Shown in pieces: positions 7,879 to 16,076 of a DNA stretch of 64,000 bases. How positions within the stretch are numbered: position 1 is the stretch's first letter; each line of letters starts with the position of its first letter. The DNA is from Terrimesophilobacter mesophilus (GTDB lineage Bacteria > Actinomycetota > Actinomycetes > Actinomycetales > Microbacteriaceae). The notes beneath the pieces were generated by a model, which had not been told where the DNA came from, did not search any database, and saw nothing but the letters and a program-made list of their open reading frames with translations. The translations under genes and the position numbers were made by a program. The DNA is taken from contig NZ_JACHBP010000001.1 of assembly GCF_014200375.1 (NCBI RefSeq), positions 1,612,001-1,676,000 on the forward strand, given 5' to 3'.

Positions 7879-9630
7879 ATGCAGCAGGTCGCAGAATGCG
7901 TCATCCCGCCGCGCTCGAAGACGCTCGCCGAACCGCCGATCGTCGCGCGCATTCGGGAGTGCGTGATCGGCGACGACCGCCTCATGGACGGCCCGTACGG
8001 CCAGAAGCCCGTCACCTACGCCGACTACACCGCGAGCGGTCGCTCGCTCAGCTTCCTCGAGGACTTCCTCCGCGACGAGGTGCTCCCGCGCTACGCGAAC
8101 ACGCACACCGAGTCGAGCGGCACCGGCCTCCAGACCACCCGGCTGCGTGAGGATGCGAGGGACACCATCCGCCGGGCCGTGAACGGCGACGACGACACCA
8201 TGGTGATCTTCACCGGGAGCGGATCCACGGGCGCCATCGACAAGCTCGTCGGCATCCTCGGCCTCCGCCTTCCGCGCGAGCTCGACGAGAAGTACGGCAT
8301 CGACGCGCTCATTCCCAAGGACCAGCGCCCCGTCGTCTTCATCGGTCCGTACGAGCATCACAGCAACGAACTGCCCTGGCGTGAATCGATCGCGGATGTC
8401 GTGACCATTCACGAGGACGCCGACGGCCACATCGACCAGGCTCAGCTCGCCGACGAGCTGCGGATGTACGCGGGCCGGCCGCTCAAGATCGGATCGTTCA
8501 GCGCGGCGAGCAACGTCACGGGCATCCTGAGCGACACGCACGCGATCACCAGGCTCCTGCACGAACACGGCGCCCTCGCGCTCTGGGACTTCGCCGCGGC
8601 CGCGCCCTACATCGACATCGAGGTCGACCGGCGTACGGCCGACGGGAGCGTCGGCGATCCGCTCGAGCGCAAGGACGCCATCTTCCTCTCTCCGCACAAG
8701 TTCATCGGCGGTCCGGGGACGCCGGGCGTGCTCATCGTCGACCGGGCACTGCTGCGCAACACCGTCCCGGTCGTCGTCGGCGGAGGCACGGTCAGCTACG
8801 TCAACGAGAACACGCACCGCTACCTCAGCAACCCCGAGCACAGGGAGGAGGCGGGGACGCCCGCGATCATCGAGTCGATTCGCGCCGGACTCGTCTTCCA
8901 GCTCAAAGAGGCCGTGGGCGTCGAGACCATCGTCGCGCTCGAACACGACTTCCTGCGCCGCGCGATCACCGCGTGGAACGCGCATCCGTCGATCGAGGTG
9001 CTCGGCAACCCGGAGGCGGAGCGACTCTCGATCGTGTCGTTCGTCGTTCGTCGGCCGAGCGGACGATACCTGCACCACAACGCGGTCGTCGCGATGCTGA
9101 ACGACGTGTTCGGCATCCAGAGCAGAGGCGGATGCTCATGCGCCGGGCCGTACGGTCACCGGCTTCTCGGCATCGACGAGCAGCGCTCGAGCGAGTTCGA
9201 CGAGCAGATCCAGGGCGGATGCGAGGGCATCAAGCCTGGCTGGGTGCGGGTCAACTTCAACTACTTCCTGAGCGAGGAGGTCTTCCGCTACATCGTTCAG
9301 GCCGTCACCATGATCGCCGAACACGGCGCGAAGCTGCTGCCCGACTACCGGTTCGACGCGGCATCCGGTCTCTGGAGGCACAGGGCTGGACCGGTCGAGC
9401 CACCCCTGCGCCTCGCCCAGCTGACCTACGATGCGAATGGCCGACTCGGGTTTCCCCGACACGACGACCGTGCTCCGGCATCCGTCTATGCCGATTCTCT
9501 CGAGGCCGCGCGACGGCTCTTCGCGGATGCCCCGGATGCGCGGCCGGGCACGCCGAGCGTTGCTGAGGAGCTCGGCGACAAGTTCGAGCATCTGCGCTGG
9601 TTCGACCTCCCTGTGGAGTGCCTCGCCTGA
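7879..9630 (+). CDS. Aminotransferase class V / cysteine desulfurase-like enzyme
   Basis: 583-residue PLP enzyme. FTGSGSTGAIDKLV (about 112-125) binds the cofactor phosphate, ALWDFAAAAPY the pyridine ring, and the Schiff-base lysine is in SPHKFIGGPGTPG (about residue 275). GGCSCAGPYG near 417 offers a cysteine where SufS/NifS-type enzymes have the persulfide Cys. It is about 150-180 residues longer than ordinary desulfurases, with an extra C-terminal part. It might be a cysteine desulfurase or lyase acting on another beta-substituted amino acid; no Fe-S scaffold gene is near. Confidence 0.8.
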   Translation: MQQVAECVIPPRSKTLAEPPIVARIRECVIGDDRLMDGPYGQKPVTYADYTASGRSLSFLEDFLRDEVLPRYANTHTESSGTGLQTTRLREDARDTIRRAVNGDDDTMVIFTGSGSTGAIDKLVGILGLRLPRELDEKYGIDALIPKDQRPVVFIGPYEHHSNELPWRESIADVVTIHEDADGHIDQAQLADELRMYAGRPLKIGSFSAASNVTGILSDTHAITRLLHEHGALALWDFAAAAPYIDIEVDRRTADGSVGDPLERKDAIFLSPHKFIGGPGTPGVLIVDRALLRNTVPVVVGGGTVSYVNENTHRYLSNPEHREEAGTPAIIESIRAGLVFQLKEAVGVETIVALEHDFLRRAITAWNAHPSIEVLGNPEAERLSIVSFVVRRPSGRYLHHNAVVAMLNDVFGIQSRGGCSCAGPYGHRLLGIDEQRSSEFDEQIQGGCEGIKPGWVRVNFNYFLSEEVFRYIVQAVTMIAEHGAKLLPDYRFDAASGLWRHRAGPVEPPLRLAQLTYDANGRLGFPRHDDRAPASVYADSLEAARRLFADAPDARPGTPSVAEELGDKFEHLRWFDLPVECLA

Positions 9631-9642
9631 CGCCCTCGCGGG

Positions 9643-9648
9643 TAGAAT
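9643..9648 (+). promoter_or_regulatory. -10 box TAGAAT before psuG
   Basis: TAGAAT lies nine bases before ATG 9658, between the aminotransferase stop and psuG, so psuG-psuK probably has its own promoter with a very short or absent leader. Confidence 0.5.
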
Positions 9649-9657
9649 CGGCACATC

Positions 9658-10572
9658 ATGTCGTCTCCCATCGCCGTCTCCGCCGCCGTCGCGGATGCTC
9701 TCGCCCATCACCGCCCGATCGTCGCTCTCGAGTCGACGATCATCTCGCACGGGCTTCCACGTCCGCGCAACTTCGAGGCGGCGAAGGAGTTCGAGCAGAT
9801 CCTTCTGGATGCCGGTGTGACACCGGCGACCGTCGCGGTTCTCGACGGTGTTCCGCACGTCGGGCTCGATGAGGAGGGCGTTCGTCGGATCGCGGATGAG
9901 GACATGGCGAAGGCGAGCGTTCGCGACCTTCCGATCCTCGCCGCGGCGAAGAGATCCGGTGCGACGACGGTTGCCGCCACCGCCCATCTCGCGGCGAAGG
10001 CCGGTGTCCGGGTCTTCGCGACCGGAGGGCTGGGCGGGGTCCATCGCGGCGCTTCCGCGAGCTTCGACGAATCGGCTGACCTCTCCACCCTCTCCGTGAC
10101 CCCGATCACCGTGGTGTCGGCCGGCGTGAAGTCGGTGCTCGACATCTCGGCGACGCTCGAACGACTCGAGACGCTCAGCGTTCCGGTGGTCGGGTACCGC
10201 ACCTCGATCTTCCCGAGCTTCTGGCTCACCGAATCCGCCTTCGAGCTGGACTGGTCTGTACAGGACGCCCACGAGATCGCCCGGATGATGAAGAGCCAGG
10301 ACGAGTTGGGTCACGGCCAGGGCATCGTCGTCGCGAACCCCATTCCGCGCGACCAGCAGTGGGACCCGGCAGAACACGACCGAGTGCTCACGGAGGCGCT
10401 CGCGGCTGCGGATGCCGAGGGCATCCACGGCAAGGCCGTCACGCCGTTCCTGCTCAGCTACATCGTCGACGCATCCGGAGGGCGAAGCCTCGAGGTGAAC
10501 CTCGACCTCGCGCGCAACAACGTGCGACTCGCTGCCGAGATCGCCGCGGCGTGGTCGGTACTGACGGCGTGA
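9658..10572 (+). CDS. psuG: Pseudouridine-5'-phosphate glycosidase
   Basis: Splits pseudouridine 5'-phosphate into uracil and ribose 5-phosphate by breaking the C-C glycosidic bond. The 304-residue protein shows PsuG family hallmarks: ALESTIISHGLPRP at the N-terminus, ATGGLGGVHRGA, the catalytic lysine in VSAGVKSVLDI (about 160), GYRTSIFPSFW and VANPIP. It overlaps psuK by four bases (GTGA). The uracil released can be re-used by Upp encoded at 14.2 kb. Confidence 0.95.
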   Translation: MSSPIAVSAAVADALAHHRPIVALESTIISHGLPRPRNFEAAKEFEQILLDAGVTPATVAVLDGVPHVGLDEEGVRRIADEDMAKASVRDLPILAAAKRSGATTVAATAHLAAKAGVRVFATGGLGGVHRGASASFDESADLSTLSVTPITVVSAGVKSVLDISATLERLETLSVPVVGYRTSIFPSFWLTESAFELDWSVQDAHEIARMMKSQDELGHGQGIVVANPIPRDQQWDPAEHDRVLTEALAAADAEGIHGKAVTPFLLSYIVDASGGRSLEVNLDLARNNVRLAAEIAAAWSVLTA

Positions 10573-11462
10573 GCGGTCGAGTCGTGGTCTTCGGCGATGT
10601 CATCGACGACATCGTGGTGGTGCCATCCGGTCCGATTCGCGCCGACACGGACACTCCGAGTTCGATCCGTCATCGCGCCGGCGGCTCGGCCGCGAACGTC
10701 GCATCGTGGCTCGGCGACCAGGGGGCGGCCGTGGACTTCGTCGGCAGGGTCGCCACCGAGGACGTCACCCGGCACGACGTGATCCTCTCGGGTTTCGGCG
10801 TCACCCCTCACCTCGTGGCGGATGACGAGAACCCGACCGGTGCGATCGTCGTCCTCGTCGACGGCAACCAGCGCAGCATGCTCACCGAGCGGGGGGCGAA
10901 TGCGTTCCTCACCGCGGATGCCGTGACGGACGCGCTCCTGGACGCCGCTGCGATCGTGCACTTCACCGGGTACAGCATCTACCACTCCCAGGACCACGCG
11001 CCACTGCGTCGCCTGTTCGAGCGGGCGGCATCGCGCAATGTCGTCGTGTCGGTCGATCCGGCATCCGCCGGGGATCTCGACGACTTCGGTGTCGACAGGT
11101 TCCTCGACCTCATCGACGGCGCGGGGATGCTCTTCCCGAACCTCGATGAGGGCAAGGCCCTCACAGGGCTCGACGACCCGTACCGGATCGCGGAGGTCCT
11201 CGGGGAGCGGTTTCCGCTCGTCGCGCTCACGCTGGGCGTCGGTGGGGTGGTCATCGCCGAGCGTGGCAAAGACCTCGTGTTCGTTCCGGCGGTCGAGTCC
11301 GCCGTCGTCGACCCGACCGGTGCCGGAGACTCGTTCACCGCGGGCTTTCTCGCGGCCTGGATGTCCGGCGCGGGTGCCGAAGCCGCGGCCAGCGCGGCTG
11401 TGGCCGTCGCCGCCCGCGCTGTCACCTCGGTCGGTGGGCGGCCGAGCCCGGCGAGAGCCTGA
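10569..11462 (+). CDS. psuK: PfkB-family kinase, probable pseudouridine kinase
   Basis: 297 residues. PfkB signature 1 is at GGSAANVASWLGDQGA near residue 37, and signature 2 is DPTGAGDSFTAGF near 250 with the catalytic Asp. Overlap with psuG indicates that it phosphorylates pseudouridine to the substrate of PsuG. It starts at GTG 10569 inside the psuG stop; a longer upstream frame overlaps psuG and is not used. Stop TGA lies within a tandem 17-base duplication. Confidence 0.9.
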   Translation: MSGRVVVFGDVIDDIVVVPSGPIRADTDTPSSIRHRAGGSAANVASWLGDQGAAVDFVGRVATEDVTRHDVILSGFGVTPHLVADDENPTGAIVVLVDGNQRSMLTERGANAFLTADAVTDALLDAAAIVHFTGYSIYHSQDHAPLRRLFERAASRNVVVSVDPASAGDLDDFGVDRFLDLIDGAGMLFPNLDEGKALTGLDDPYRIAEVLGERFPLVALTLGVGGVVIAERGKDLVFVPAVESAVVDPTGAGDSFTAGFLAAWMSGAGAEAAASAAVAVAARAVTSVGGRPSPARA

Positions 11463-11482
11463 GCGCGGCGAGAGCCTGAGCG
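11449..11482 (+). repeat. Perfect 17-base tandem duplication over the psuK stop
   Basis: CGGCGAGAGCCTGAGCG occurs at 11449-11465 and again at 11466-11482. The psuK stop TGA is in the first copy, so the second copy is untranslated. It looks like a recent slippage or unequal-crossover duplication. Confidence 0.9.
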
Positions 11483-11502
11483 CCGTCAGGGCCCGGGCGC
11501 GA

Positions 11503-11940
11503 TCAGTCGCCGCCGGTGCGCAGCTTGTCGCACAGTCTGGCGAGCTGGGCGAGTTCGTGCGCGGTCAGTGAGGTGCCGACGCGGCGATCGATCGACTCCA
11601 TGTGTCGCACGGCCGCCCGCCGGAATGCGGCGAAGCCGGCATCCGTGAGCTCGACGATGACGCCGCGGCCGTCATCCGGATCGGGGTGCTTGGCAACGAG
11701 CGAGCGCGCGGCGAGGCGATCGATGAGTCGACTCACGCTGGGTTGGGAGATAAGGGTGCTGACGGCGAGTTCCCGGATGCGCAGGCTGCGCCCGGGAGCC
11801 CGGGACAGCGTGAAGAGCACGTCGTAGTCGCCCAGCGAGATTTCGCCGTCGGGGAACTCGGCGGCGAGCCGGCGCATGACAGACACCTGGGCGCGGAACA
11901 GTGCTTCCCACGCGGTCACGGCGAGCGTGGAATCATTCAT
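11503..11940 (-). CDS. MarR-family transcriptional regulator
   Basis: 145 residues with the MarR winged helix: LGDYDVLFTLSRAPGRSLRIREL, then LISQPSVSRLIDRLAARSLV as recognition helix and DGRGVIVELTDAG as wing. These dimers usually respond to phenolic or other small ligands and repress neighbouring genes. ATG 11940 has a GGGAGG SD. No obvious target is adjacent on the same strand, and the ligand is unknown. Confidence 0.88.
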   Translation of the reverse strand: MNDSTLAVTAWEALFRAQVSVMRRLAAEFPDGEISLGDYDVLFTLSRAPGRSLRIRELAVSTLISQPSVSRLIDRLAARSLVAKHPDPDDGRGVIVELTDAGFAAFRRAAVRHMESIDRRVGTSLTAHELAQLARLCDKLRTGGD

Positions 11941-12305
11941 CGCTGGCCTCCCTCTGGGCTCAACTCTACAAAGCCCTGCAAGGGTGCGTGCTGAAGGTCG
12001 ACGTCAAGGGTGGCGCGAATCGGGCGGCAGTGTGATCCGGACAGACTGAGAGCCCGTCGCAGAGGCTAGCGACGGGCTCTCTTCCCTTGCACCAAGAGTG
12101 TCCTGCAATCACATTCCGCAGTAGCTGCCACAGCAAACAACTTCTGCACTTGAACCATATAACAGTTCGGTAACGGCCGTCTAGTTATACTTCCGTTATT
12201 TTCTTGCGAGTTTGCCCGAAACACGCACTCAATCGTCCCAGCCACGCTCATACCGCCCGCACGCGGGTTGTGCGGGGCGCAGGTCCTGGGCGCCGTTCTC
12301 CCAAC
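11941..12305. other. 365-base gene-free stretch with AT-rich core
   Basis: It holds the MarR leader, a strong hairpin (12048-12081) and an AT-rich part (about 12085-12200) containing minus-strand TATAAC near 12190. A 61-codon minus-strand frame at 12066-12251 has no supporting SD or recognisable sequence, so I do not call it a gene. A short minus-strand RNA ending at the hairpin is possible. Confidence 0.4.
12048..12081. terminator. Perfect 13-base-pair hairpin
   Basis: GAGAGCCCGTCGC and GCGACGGGCTCTC enclose an 8-base loop. No long T run follows on either strand (TTCCCTT on plus), which is common for actinobacterial terminators. It lies downstream of the minus-strand methylase gene and could stop that transcript or a small RNA. 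Confidence 0.65.
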
Positions 12306-13097
12306 TCAGGCCCGGCGCTCGCCGATCACGACAACCGAATTGAAGTGCTCGGATCGAGCGACGTACGGCGCGAGACTCGCACGGGCGAAGATCATGGATG
12401 CGGCATCCGCCTGCTCATCGGCCACCTCCACGAAGAGCATGCCACCGGTCGCCAGCCACAGGTGGGCCTCTCCCGCGACGCGGCGGAGGACATCGAGCCC
12501 GTCGACACCACCGTCAAGGGTTACTCCCGGCTCATAATCGCGGGCCTCAGGCGGCAGGAGCGCGATGGCTTCCGTCGGCACATACGGAACATTGGCGGTG
12601 AGGATGTCAACGTGTCCGCGCAGGGTGTCCGGAAGCGGATCGAAGAGATCGCCCTCGAAGACCCTGCCACCGGAGAGCTCGAAGTTGCGGCGGGCGTTGC
12701 GGACCGCGGCTGGCTCGATGTCTGAAGCGTAGAGCTCCGCTCCGTCGATGGCCGAACTGATGGCGATGCCGATCGCACCGCAACCGCAGCACAGGTCGAG
12801 GACGACGGAGCCGGAGCGCGCCCGCGCGATGGCCTCCCGCACGAGGAATTCGGTGCGGAGGCGGGGGACGAAGACGCCGGGATCGATGCCGATCCGCATG
12901 CCGAAGAACTCGACCCAGCCGAGGAGGTATTCGAGTGGCTGGCCCTCGGCGCGCTGCCTGACGAGATCGTCGAGCTCCGAGGTCGATGCCGCGGCCTCGA
13001 TGAGAAGGCGGGCCTCATCCTCGGCGAACACGCAACCGGCGGCGCGCAGCGTGGCGACCACGGCATCCGTCTCGGCGGCGGAGAGGGCAACGGGCAT
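12306..13097 (-). CDS. PrmC-related glutamine-N5 methyltransferase homologue
   Basis: 263 residues. SAM motif I is VVLDLCCGCGAIGIA (about 98-112). The catalytic loop that reads NPPY in PrmC/HemK is NVPYVP here (about 175), matching the PrmC-related actinobacterial subfamily of unknown substrate. The N-terminal helical bundle is retained (EGQPLEYLLGWVEFFG). It may modify a protein glutamine, but release-factor methylation is not implied. ATG 13097 has AAAGGGA upstream. Confidence 0.8.
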   Translation of the reverse strand: MPVALSAAETDAVVATLRAAGCVFAEDEARLLIEAAASTSELDDLVRQRAEGQPLEYLLGWVEFFGMRIGIDPGVFVPRLRTEFLVREAIARARSGSVVLDLCCGCGAIGIAISSAIDGAELYASDIEPAAVRNARRNFELSGGRVFEGDLFDPLPDTLRGHVDILTANVPYVPTEAIALLPPEARDYEPGVTLDGGVDGLDVLRRVAGEAHLWLATGGMLFVEVADEQADAASMIFARASLAPYVARSEHFNSVVVIGERRA

Positions 13098-13196
13098 TGC
13101 ATCCCTTTCGTCACCCCACAGTAGCGGCCTCGAGCGGCGGAACGCGGGCGCATCCGGGCGGATGTCGTCGACGGTGCCGTGCCGAGCGGGCGCCGC

Positions 13197-13907
13197 TCAG
13201 AAGTCGGGAGAGGGGGTCGTCGCGTGCCGCACCGAGACATCCGCGTGGGGATCGAAACGATAGCCGACGCCACGCACCGTGCGGATGATGTCCTCGTATC
13301 CGTCGAGCTTCGACCGCAGCCTCCGGACGTGCACGTCGATCGTCCGTTCGTTCGGTGCGTCGACGTCGTCGGCTCCCCACAGACCGGCGATGAGTTCCGC
13401 CCGAGCGATCGTGCGGCCCACGCGCGTGACGAGGTACTGCAGGAGCCCGAACTCCTTGTAGGTGAGGGGTGCCGTGCTGTCGTCGATCGTGACGCGCTTG
13501 CGCGACAGGTCGACGACGACGCCCTCGGCCTTCTGCTCCGGCGACTGCTGGTCCTGGCGATGCCGGGCGAGCGCCGATGGGTCCTGGAGGGCAAGCCGAA
13601 CGACGTCGAGGTCACGGCCGCCGGAATCGCGCGGGGCGAGCGCGACGGCCGCGTAGGTCTCCGCCGCCGGGGCGAGGTCGGTGGTCAGCTTGCGCAGCGC
13701 TGCCACCAGTGCGCCGAGGTCGGTACCGGATGCCGAGGCCTTCGCCTCGTCGATGCCGACGTAGAGCACGAAACCTCTGGCCTCAGGGCCGTCAGGGATG
13801 GCGCGGATGCGCGGCGAAGGCGCCGGATCCGGTGGGGGCGCAGTACGGAGAGCGCGCTGCTGGTCGGAGAAGTGGGGACGGTCAAGGTCGAGAGTTGCGA
13901 GCGACAT
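13197..13907 (-). CDS. Orphan OmpR/PhoB-type winged-helix regulator without a standard receiver
   Basis: 236 residues. The C-terminal DNA-binding domain (about 130-225) is clear: LTYKEFGLLQYLV, GRTIARAELIAGLW, ERTIDVHVRRLRSKL, IRTVRGVGYRF. The N-terminal half is proline/alanine-rich and lacks the Asp-Asp/Asp/Lys receiver pattern, so phosphorylation by a histidine kinase is unlikely; no kinase gene is near. A GAGGA SD precedes ATG 13907. About 255 bases upstream is a promoter carrying twin GACGCAACT repeats that could be its own binding site. Confidence 0.8.
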   Translation of the reverse strand: MSLATLDLDRPHFSDQQRALRTAPPPDPAPSPRIRAIPDGPEARGFVLYVGIDEAKASASGTDLGALVAALRKLTTDLAPAAETYAAVALAPRDSGGRDLDVVRLALQDPSALARHRQDQQSPEQKAEGVVVDLSRKRVTIDDSTAPLTYKEFGLLQYLVTRVGRTIARAELIAGLWGADDVDAPNERTIDVHVRRLRSKLDGYEDIIRTVRGVGYRFDPHADVSVRHATTPSPDF

Positions 13908-14163
13908 GGTGTCGAATCCTCAGGGAACGGGTGAAGGCCCTCTGATGAGAAGGATGCGCCTTCGGTAACTGCAGTGCGTGACGGATGCGCGATCGCGATG
14001 ATGATCGGCATCCGGGAACCGCGAAGCCGGACGGCAAGCGGTTCGGCGGAGAGTCGGCCGATTAGCCCTGCATTCGACAGCAGGTGACAGCGAAGCGCGG
14101 CATCGTCATGCCGGCAGTCCCACGAGCTCCAGGGGAGGTCACGGAAAGCGCGTTCACAGTCAT
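13908..14163 (-). other. Long leader of the winged-helix regulator gene
   Basis: If transcription starts at the promoter at 14170-14199, this whole stretch is 5' leader. I see no clear riboswitch; a 161-codon frame entering it runs into the regulator gene in another frame and looks accidental. Confidence 0.35.
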
Positions 14164-14199
14164 GACGCAACTATCCTGCACGGACGCAACTTTTGTCAA
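14164..14199 (-). promoter_or_regulatory. Promoter TTGACA-N18-GATAGT with two GACGCAACT repeats
   Basis: On the minus strand TTGACA (14194-14199) and GATAGT (14170-14175) are 18 bases apart. The identical 9-mers GACGCAACT at 14164-14172 and 14183-14191 lie 19 bases apart, one over the -10 and one between the boxes. Direct repeats are the usual OmpR-family site layout, so autoregulation is plausible. Confidence 0.55.
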
Positions 14200-14225
14200 A
14201 CCGAGTCGCGCGAGCGACGGAATGC

Positions 14226-14861
14226 TCAGCCGACCGTGCCGTACAGCCGGTCGCCGGCGTCGCCGAGACCGGGGACGATGTATCCCACGTCGTTGAGCTT
14301 CTCGTCGAGCGCACCGAGCACGATCGTGACCTCGCGGCCCGCCGTCGCCTTCTCGATCGCAGCGAGCCCCTCCGGCGCGCCGAGAAGGCACACGGCCGTC
14401 ACGTCGACCGCACCGCGATCGAACAGGTAGTTGATGGCCGCGAGCAGAGATCCGCCGGTCGCGAGCATGGGATCGAGCACGAAGCACTGGCGGTTGGAGA
14501 GGTCATCCGGCAGCCGCTCGGCATAGATCGCCGGTTGCAGCGTCTCCTCGTTGCGCACCATGCCGAGAAAGCCGACCTCCGCGGTCGGGACGAGCTTGAC
14601 CATGCCCTCCAGCATCCCGAGCCCCGCGCGCAGGATGGGGACGACGAGCGGCCGCGGCTTGCTGATGGCGAGGCCGGATGCCTCCGAGACCGGCGTGCGC
14701 ACGGTCACCTTCTCCACCCGGACGTTGCGGGTCGCCTCGTAGGCGAGCAGGGTGACGAGCTCCTCCGTGAGTGCACGGAACATCGGGGAGGGGGTCCTCT
14801 CGTCCCTGAGTACCGTGATCTTGTGGGTGATGAGCGGGTGGTCGGCAACGTGGACTCGCAT
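14226..14861 (-). CDS. upp: Uracil phosphoribosyltransferase
   Basis: Converts uracil and PRPP to UMP. 211 residues, normal length. The PRPP loop is [17 protein letters not shown] (about 127-143), with [11 protein letters not shown] and [17 protein letters not shown] at the C-terminus. It closes the salvage of uracil freed by the uridine phosphorylase and PsuG encoded upstream. ATG 14861 lies six bases after a TAGATT box and has no SD. Confidence 0.96.
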   Translation of the reverse strand: MRVHVADHPLITHKITVLRDERTPSPMFRALTEELVTLLAYEATRNVRVEKVTVRTPVSEASGLAISKPRPLVVPILRAGLGMLEGMVKLVPTAEVGFLGMVRNEETLQPAIYAERLPDDLSNRQCFVLDPMLATGGSLLAAINYLFDRGAVDVTAVCLLGAPEGLAAIEKATAGREVTIVLGALDEKLNDVGYIVPGLGDAGDRLYGTVG

Positions 14862-14867
14862 AGGCTC

Positions 14868-14873
14868 AATCTA
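14868..14873 (-). promoter_or_regulatory. -10 box TAGATT for upp
   Basis: TAGATT-N6-ATG on the minus strand; leaderless pattern. Confidence 0.5.
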
Positions 14874-14895
14874 CTTGACGGCGGAGGTGGTGACG

Positions 14896-15348
14896 GTGGC
14901 GGATTTCGATTCCTGGATGTCGGAGGCGCTCGCCGAGGCGCGTGCGTGCAGTGCGAGCGGCGATGTGCCGGTGGGGGCTGTCGTCGTCGACGCCGCAGGC
15001 ACCGTTATCGGACGCGGCCGTAACGAACGCGAACTCACGAAGGACCCCACGGCGCACGCTGAGGTCCTCGCCATCCGCGCAGCAGCCGAATCCCTAGGCT
15101 CCTGGATGCTCGTGGGAACGACACTCGTCGTGACGCTCGAGCCGTGCGTCATGTGCGCCGGCGCCATCCTGGCCTCCCGCGTCCCGACCGTCGTGTTCGC
15201 GGCGTGGGATGAGAAGGCCGGAGCGGCAGGCAGCGTGCACGATCTCCTCAGGGACCGCCGCCTTCCGCACACCGTGGAGGTGCATCCCGGCATTCGCGAG
15301 GCCGAGAGCGCCGGGCTGCTCAGGGAGTTCTTCTCGGGGCGCCGCTAG
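14896..15348 (+). CDS. tadA: tRNA adenosine(34) deaminase
   Basis: Zinc deaminase that makes inosine at the wobble position of tRNA-Arg(ACG), the very tRNA encoded at 429-501. 150 residues, with AHAEVLAI (zinc His and catalytic Glu) and EPCVMCAGAI (two zinc Cys). GTG 14896 has GGAGG eight bases upstream, better than the GTG codons at 14887 and 14890. It is divergent from upp, and its stop shares CTAG with the convergent amidotransferase. Confidence 0.93.
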   Translation: MADFDSWMSEALAEARACSASGDVPVGAVVVDAAGTVIGRGRNERELTKDPTAHAEVLAIRAAAESLGSWMLVGTTLVVTLEPCVMCAGAILASRVPTVVFAAWDEKAGAAGSVHDLLRDRRLPHTVEVHPGIREAESAGLLREFFSGRR

Positions 15349-16076
15349 CGGTCGAGGCCGTCGAGATACTCGCTGAACATGGCCCGGGAGGCGACCTGCA
15401 TGGCCGGCTGGTGCTCGCGGCCGAGCGACCGCCATTCGTCGGCGTCGACGCCCTCCTCGGCGAAGAGTTCGTCGGAGTTCAGCGTCCACACCTCATGCAT
15501 CTCGTCGGTCACCTCCGGGTGGAACTGCACCGCGAGCGCGAAGTCTCCGATCGCGAACGCCTCGTTGGGGTATGCGGACGAACTGCCCAGCAGCGTCGCA
15601 TCCTCCGGAAGCGTGTAGTGATCGCCGTGCCATTCGAGCATCCCGACCCCCGCAACGTGACGCACCGGTGATGCGAGGCCGGCCTCGGTGAGGCGGATGT
15701 CCTGATACCCGAGGTCCGGTTTCTCGCCCTTGTAGTTGCGGCCGCCGAGCGAGCCGGCCATGAGCTGCGCTCCCAGGCACACCCCGAAGATCGGGCGGTG
15801 GACATCGATGCGCGCCCGGATGTAGCGGAGCTCGTCGAGCAGGAACGGGTGCGCATCGGTCTCATAGGCGCCGACCTCGCCGCCCAGCACGATGACGAGG
15901 TCGCCGTCCTCCGGGTCGAGCTCCGCCACCTCGCCATGGGCAGCGTCGATCATCCGGATGTCGTACCCGTACTCCCGCAGCACCGGCTGGAGGTTTCCGA
16001 GCGTGATGTGGTCATCGTGCTGGAGGACGACAGCGCGACGCGGAGGCCGACCGTCGCCGCCGACTGTCGCGCTCAA
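15345..16076 (-). CDS. Class I glutamine amidotransferase
   Basis: 243 residues with the triad GATase fold: nucleophile elbow GVCLGAQLMAG (Cys about 100) and AVQFHPEVTDE (His, Glu). The sequence resembles stand-alone GuaA-like amidotransferases whose partner is unknown. TTG start at 16076 overlaps the CDF transporter stop by four bases (TTGA), so it is translationally coupled to it. Confidence 0.85.
   Translation of the reverse strand: MSATVGGDGRPPRRAVVLQHDDHITLGNLQPVLREYGYDIRMIDAAHGEVAELDPEDGDLVIVLGGEVGAYETDAHPFLLDELRYIRARIDVHRPIFGVCLGAQLMAGSLGGRNYKGEKPDLGYQDIRLTEAGLASPVRHVAGVGMLEWHGDHYTLPEDATLLGSSSAYPNEAFAIGDFALAVQFHPEVTDEMHEVWTLNSDELFAEEGVDADEWRSLGREHQPAMQVASRAMFSEYLDGLDR

Noticed and set aside
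11941..11995. MarR operator in CTACAAAG/CTGCAAGG repeats upstream of the marR-like gene
   Set aside because: The half sites are too imperfect and too short to claim.
12066..12251. 61-codon minus-strand frame in the intergenic stretch
   Set aside because: It has no SD and no recognisable features, and it runs through the strong hairpin region; a non-coding explanation fits better.
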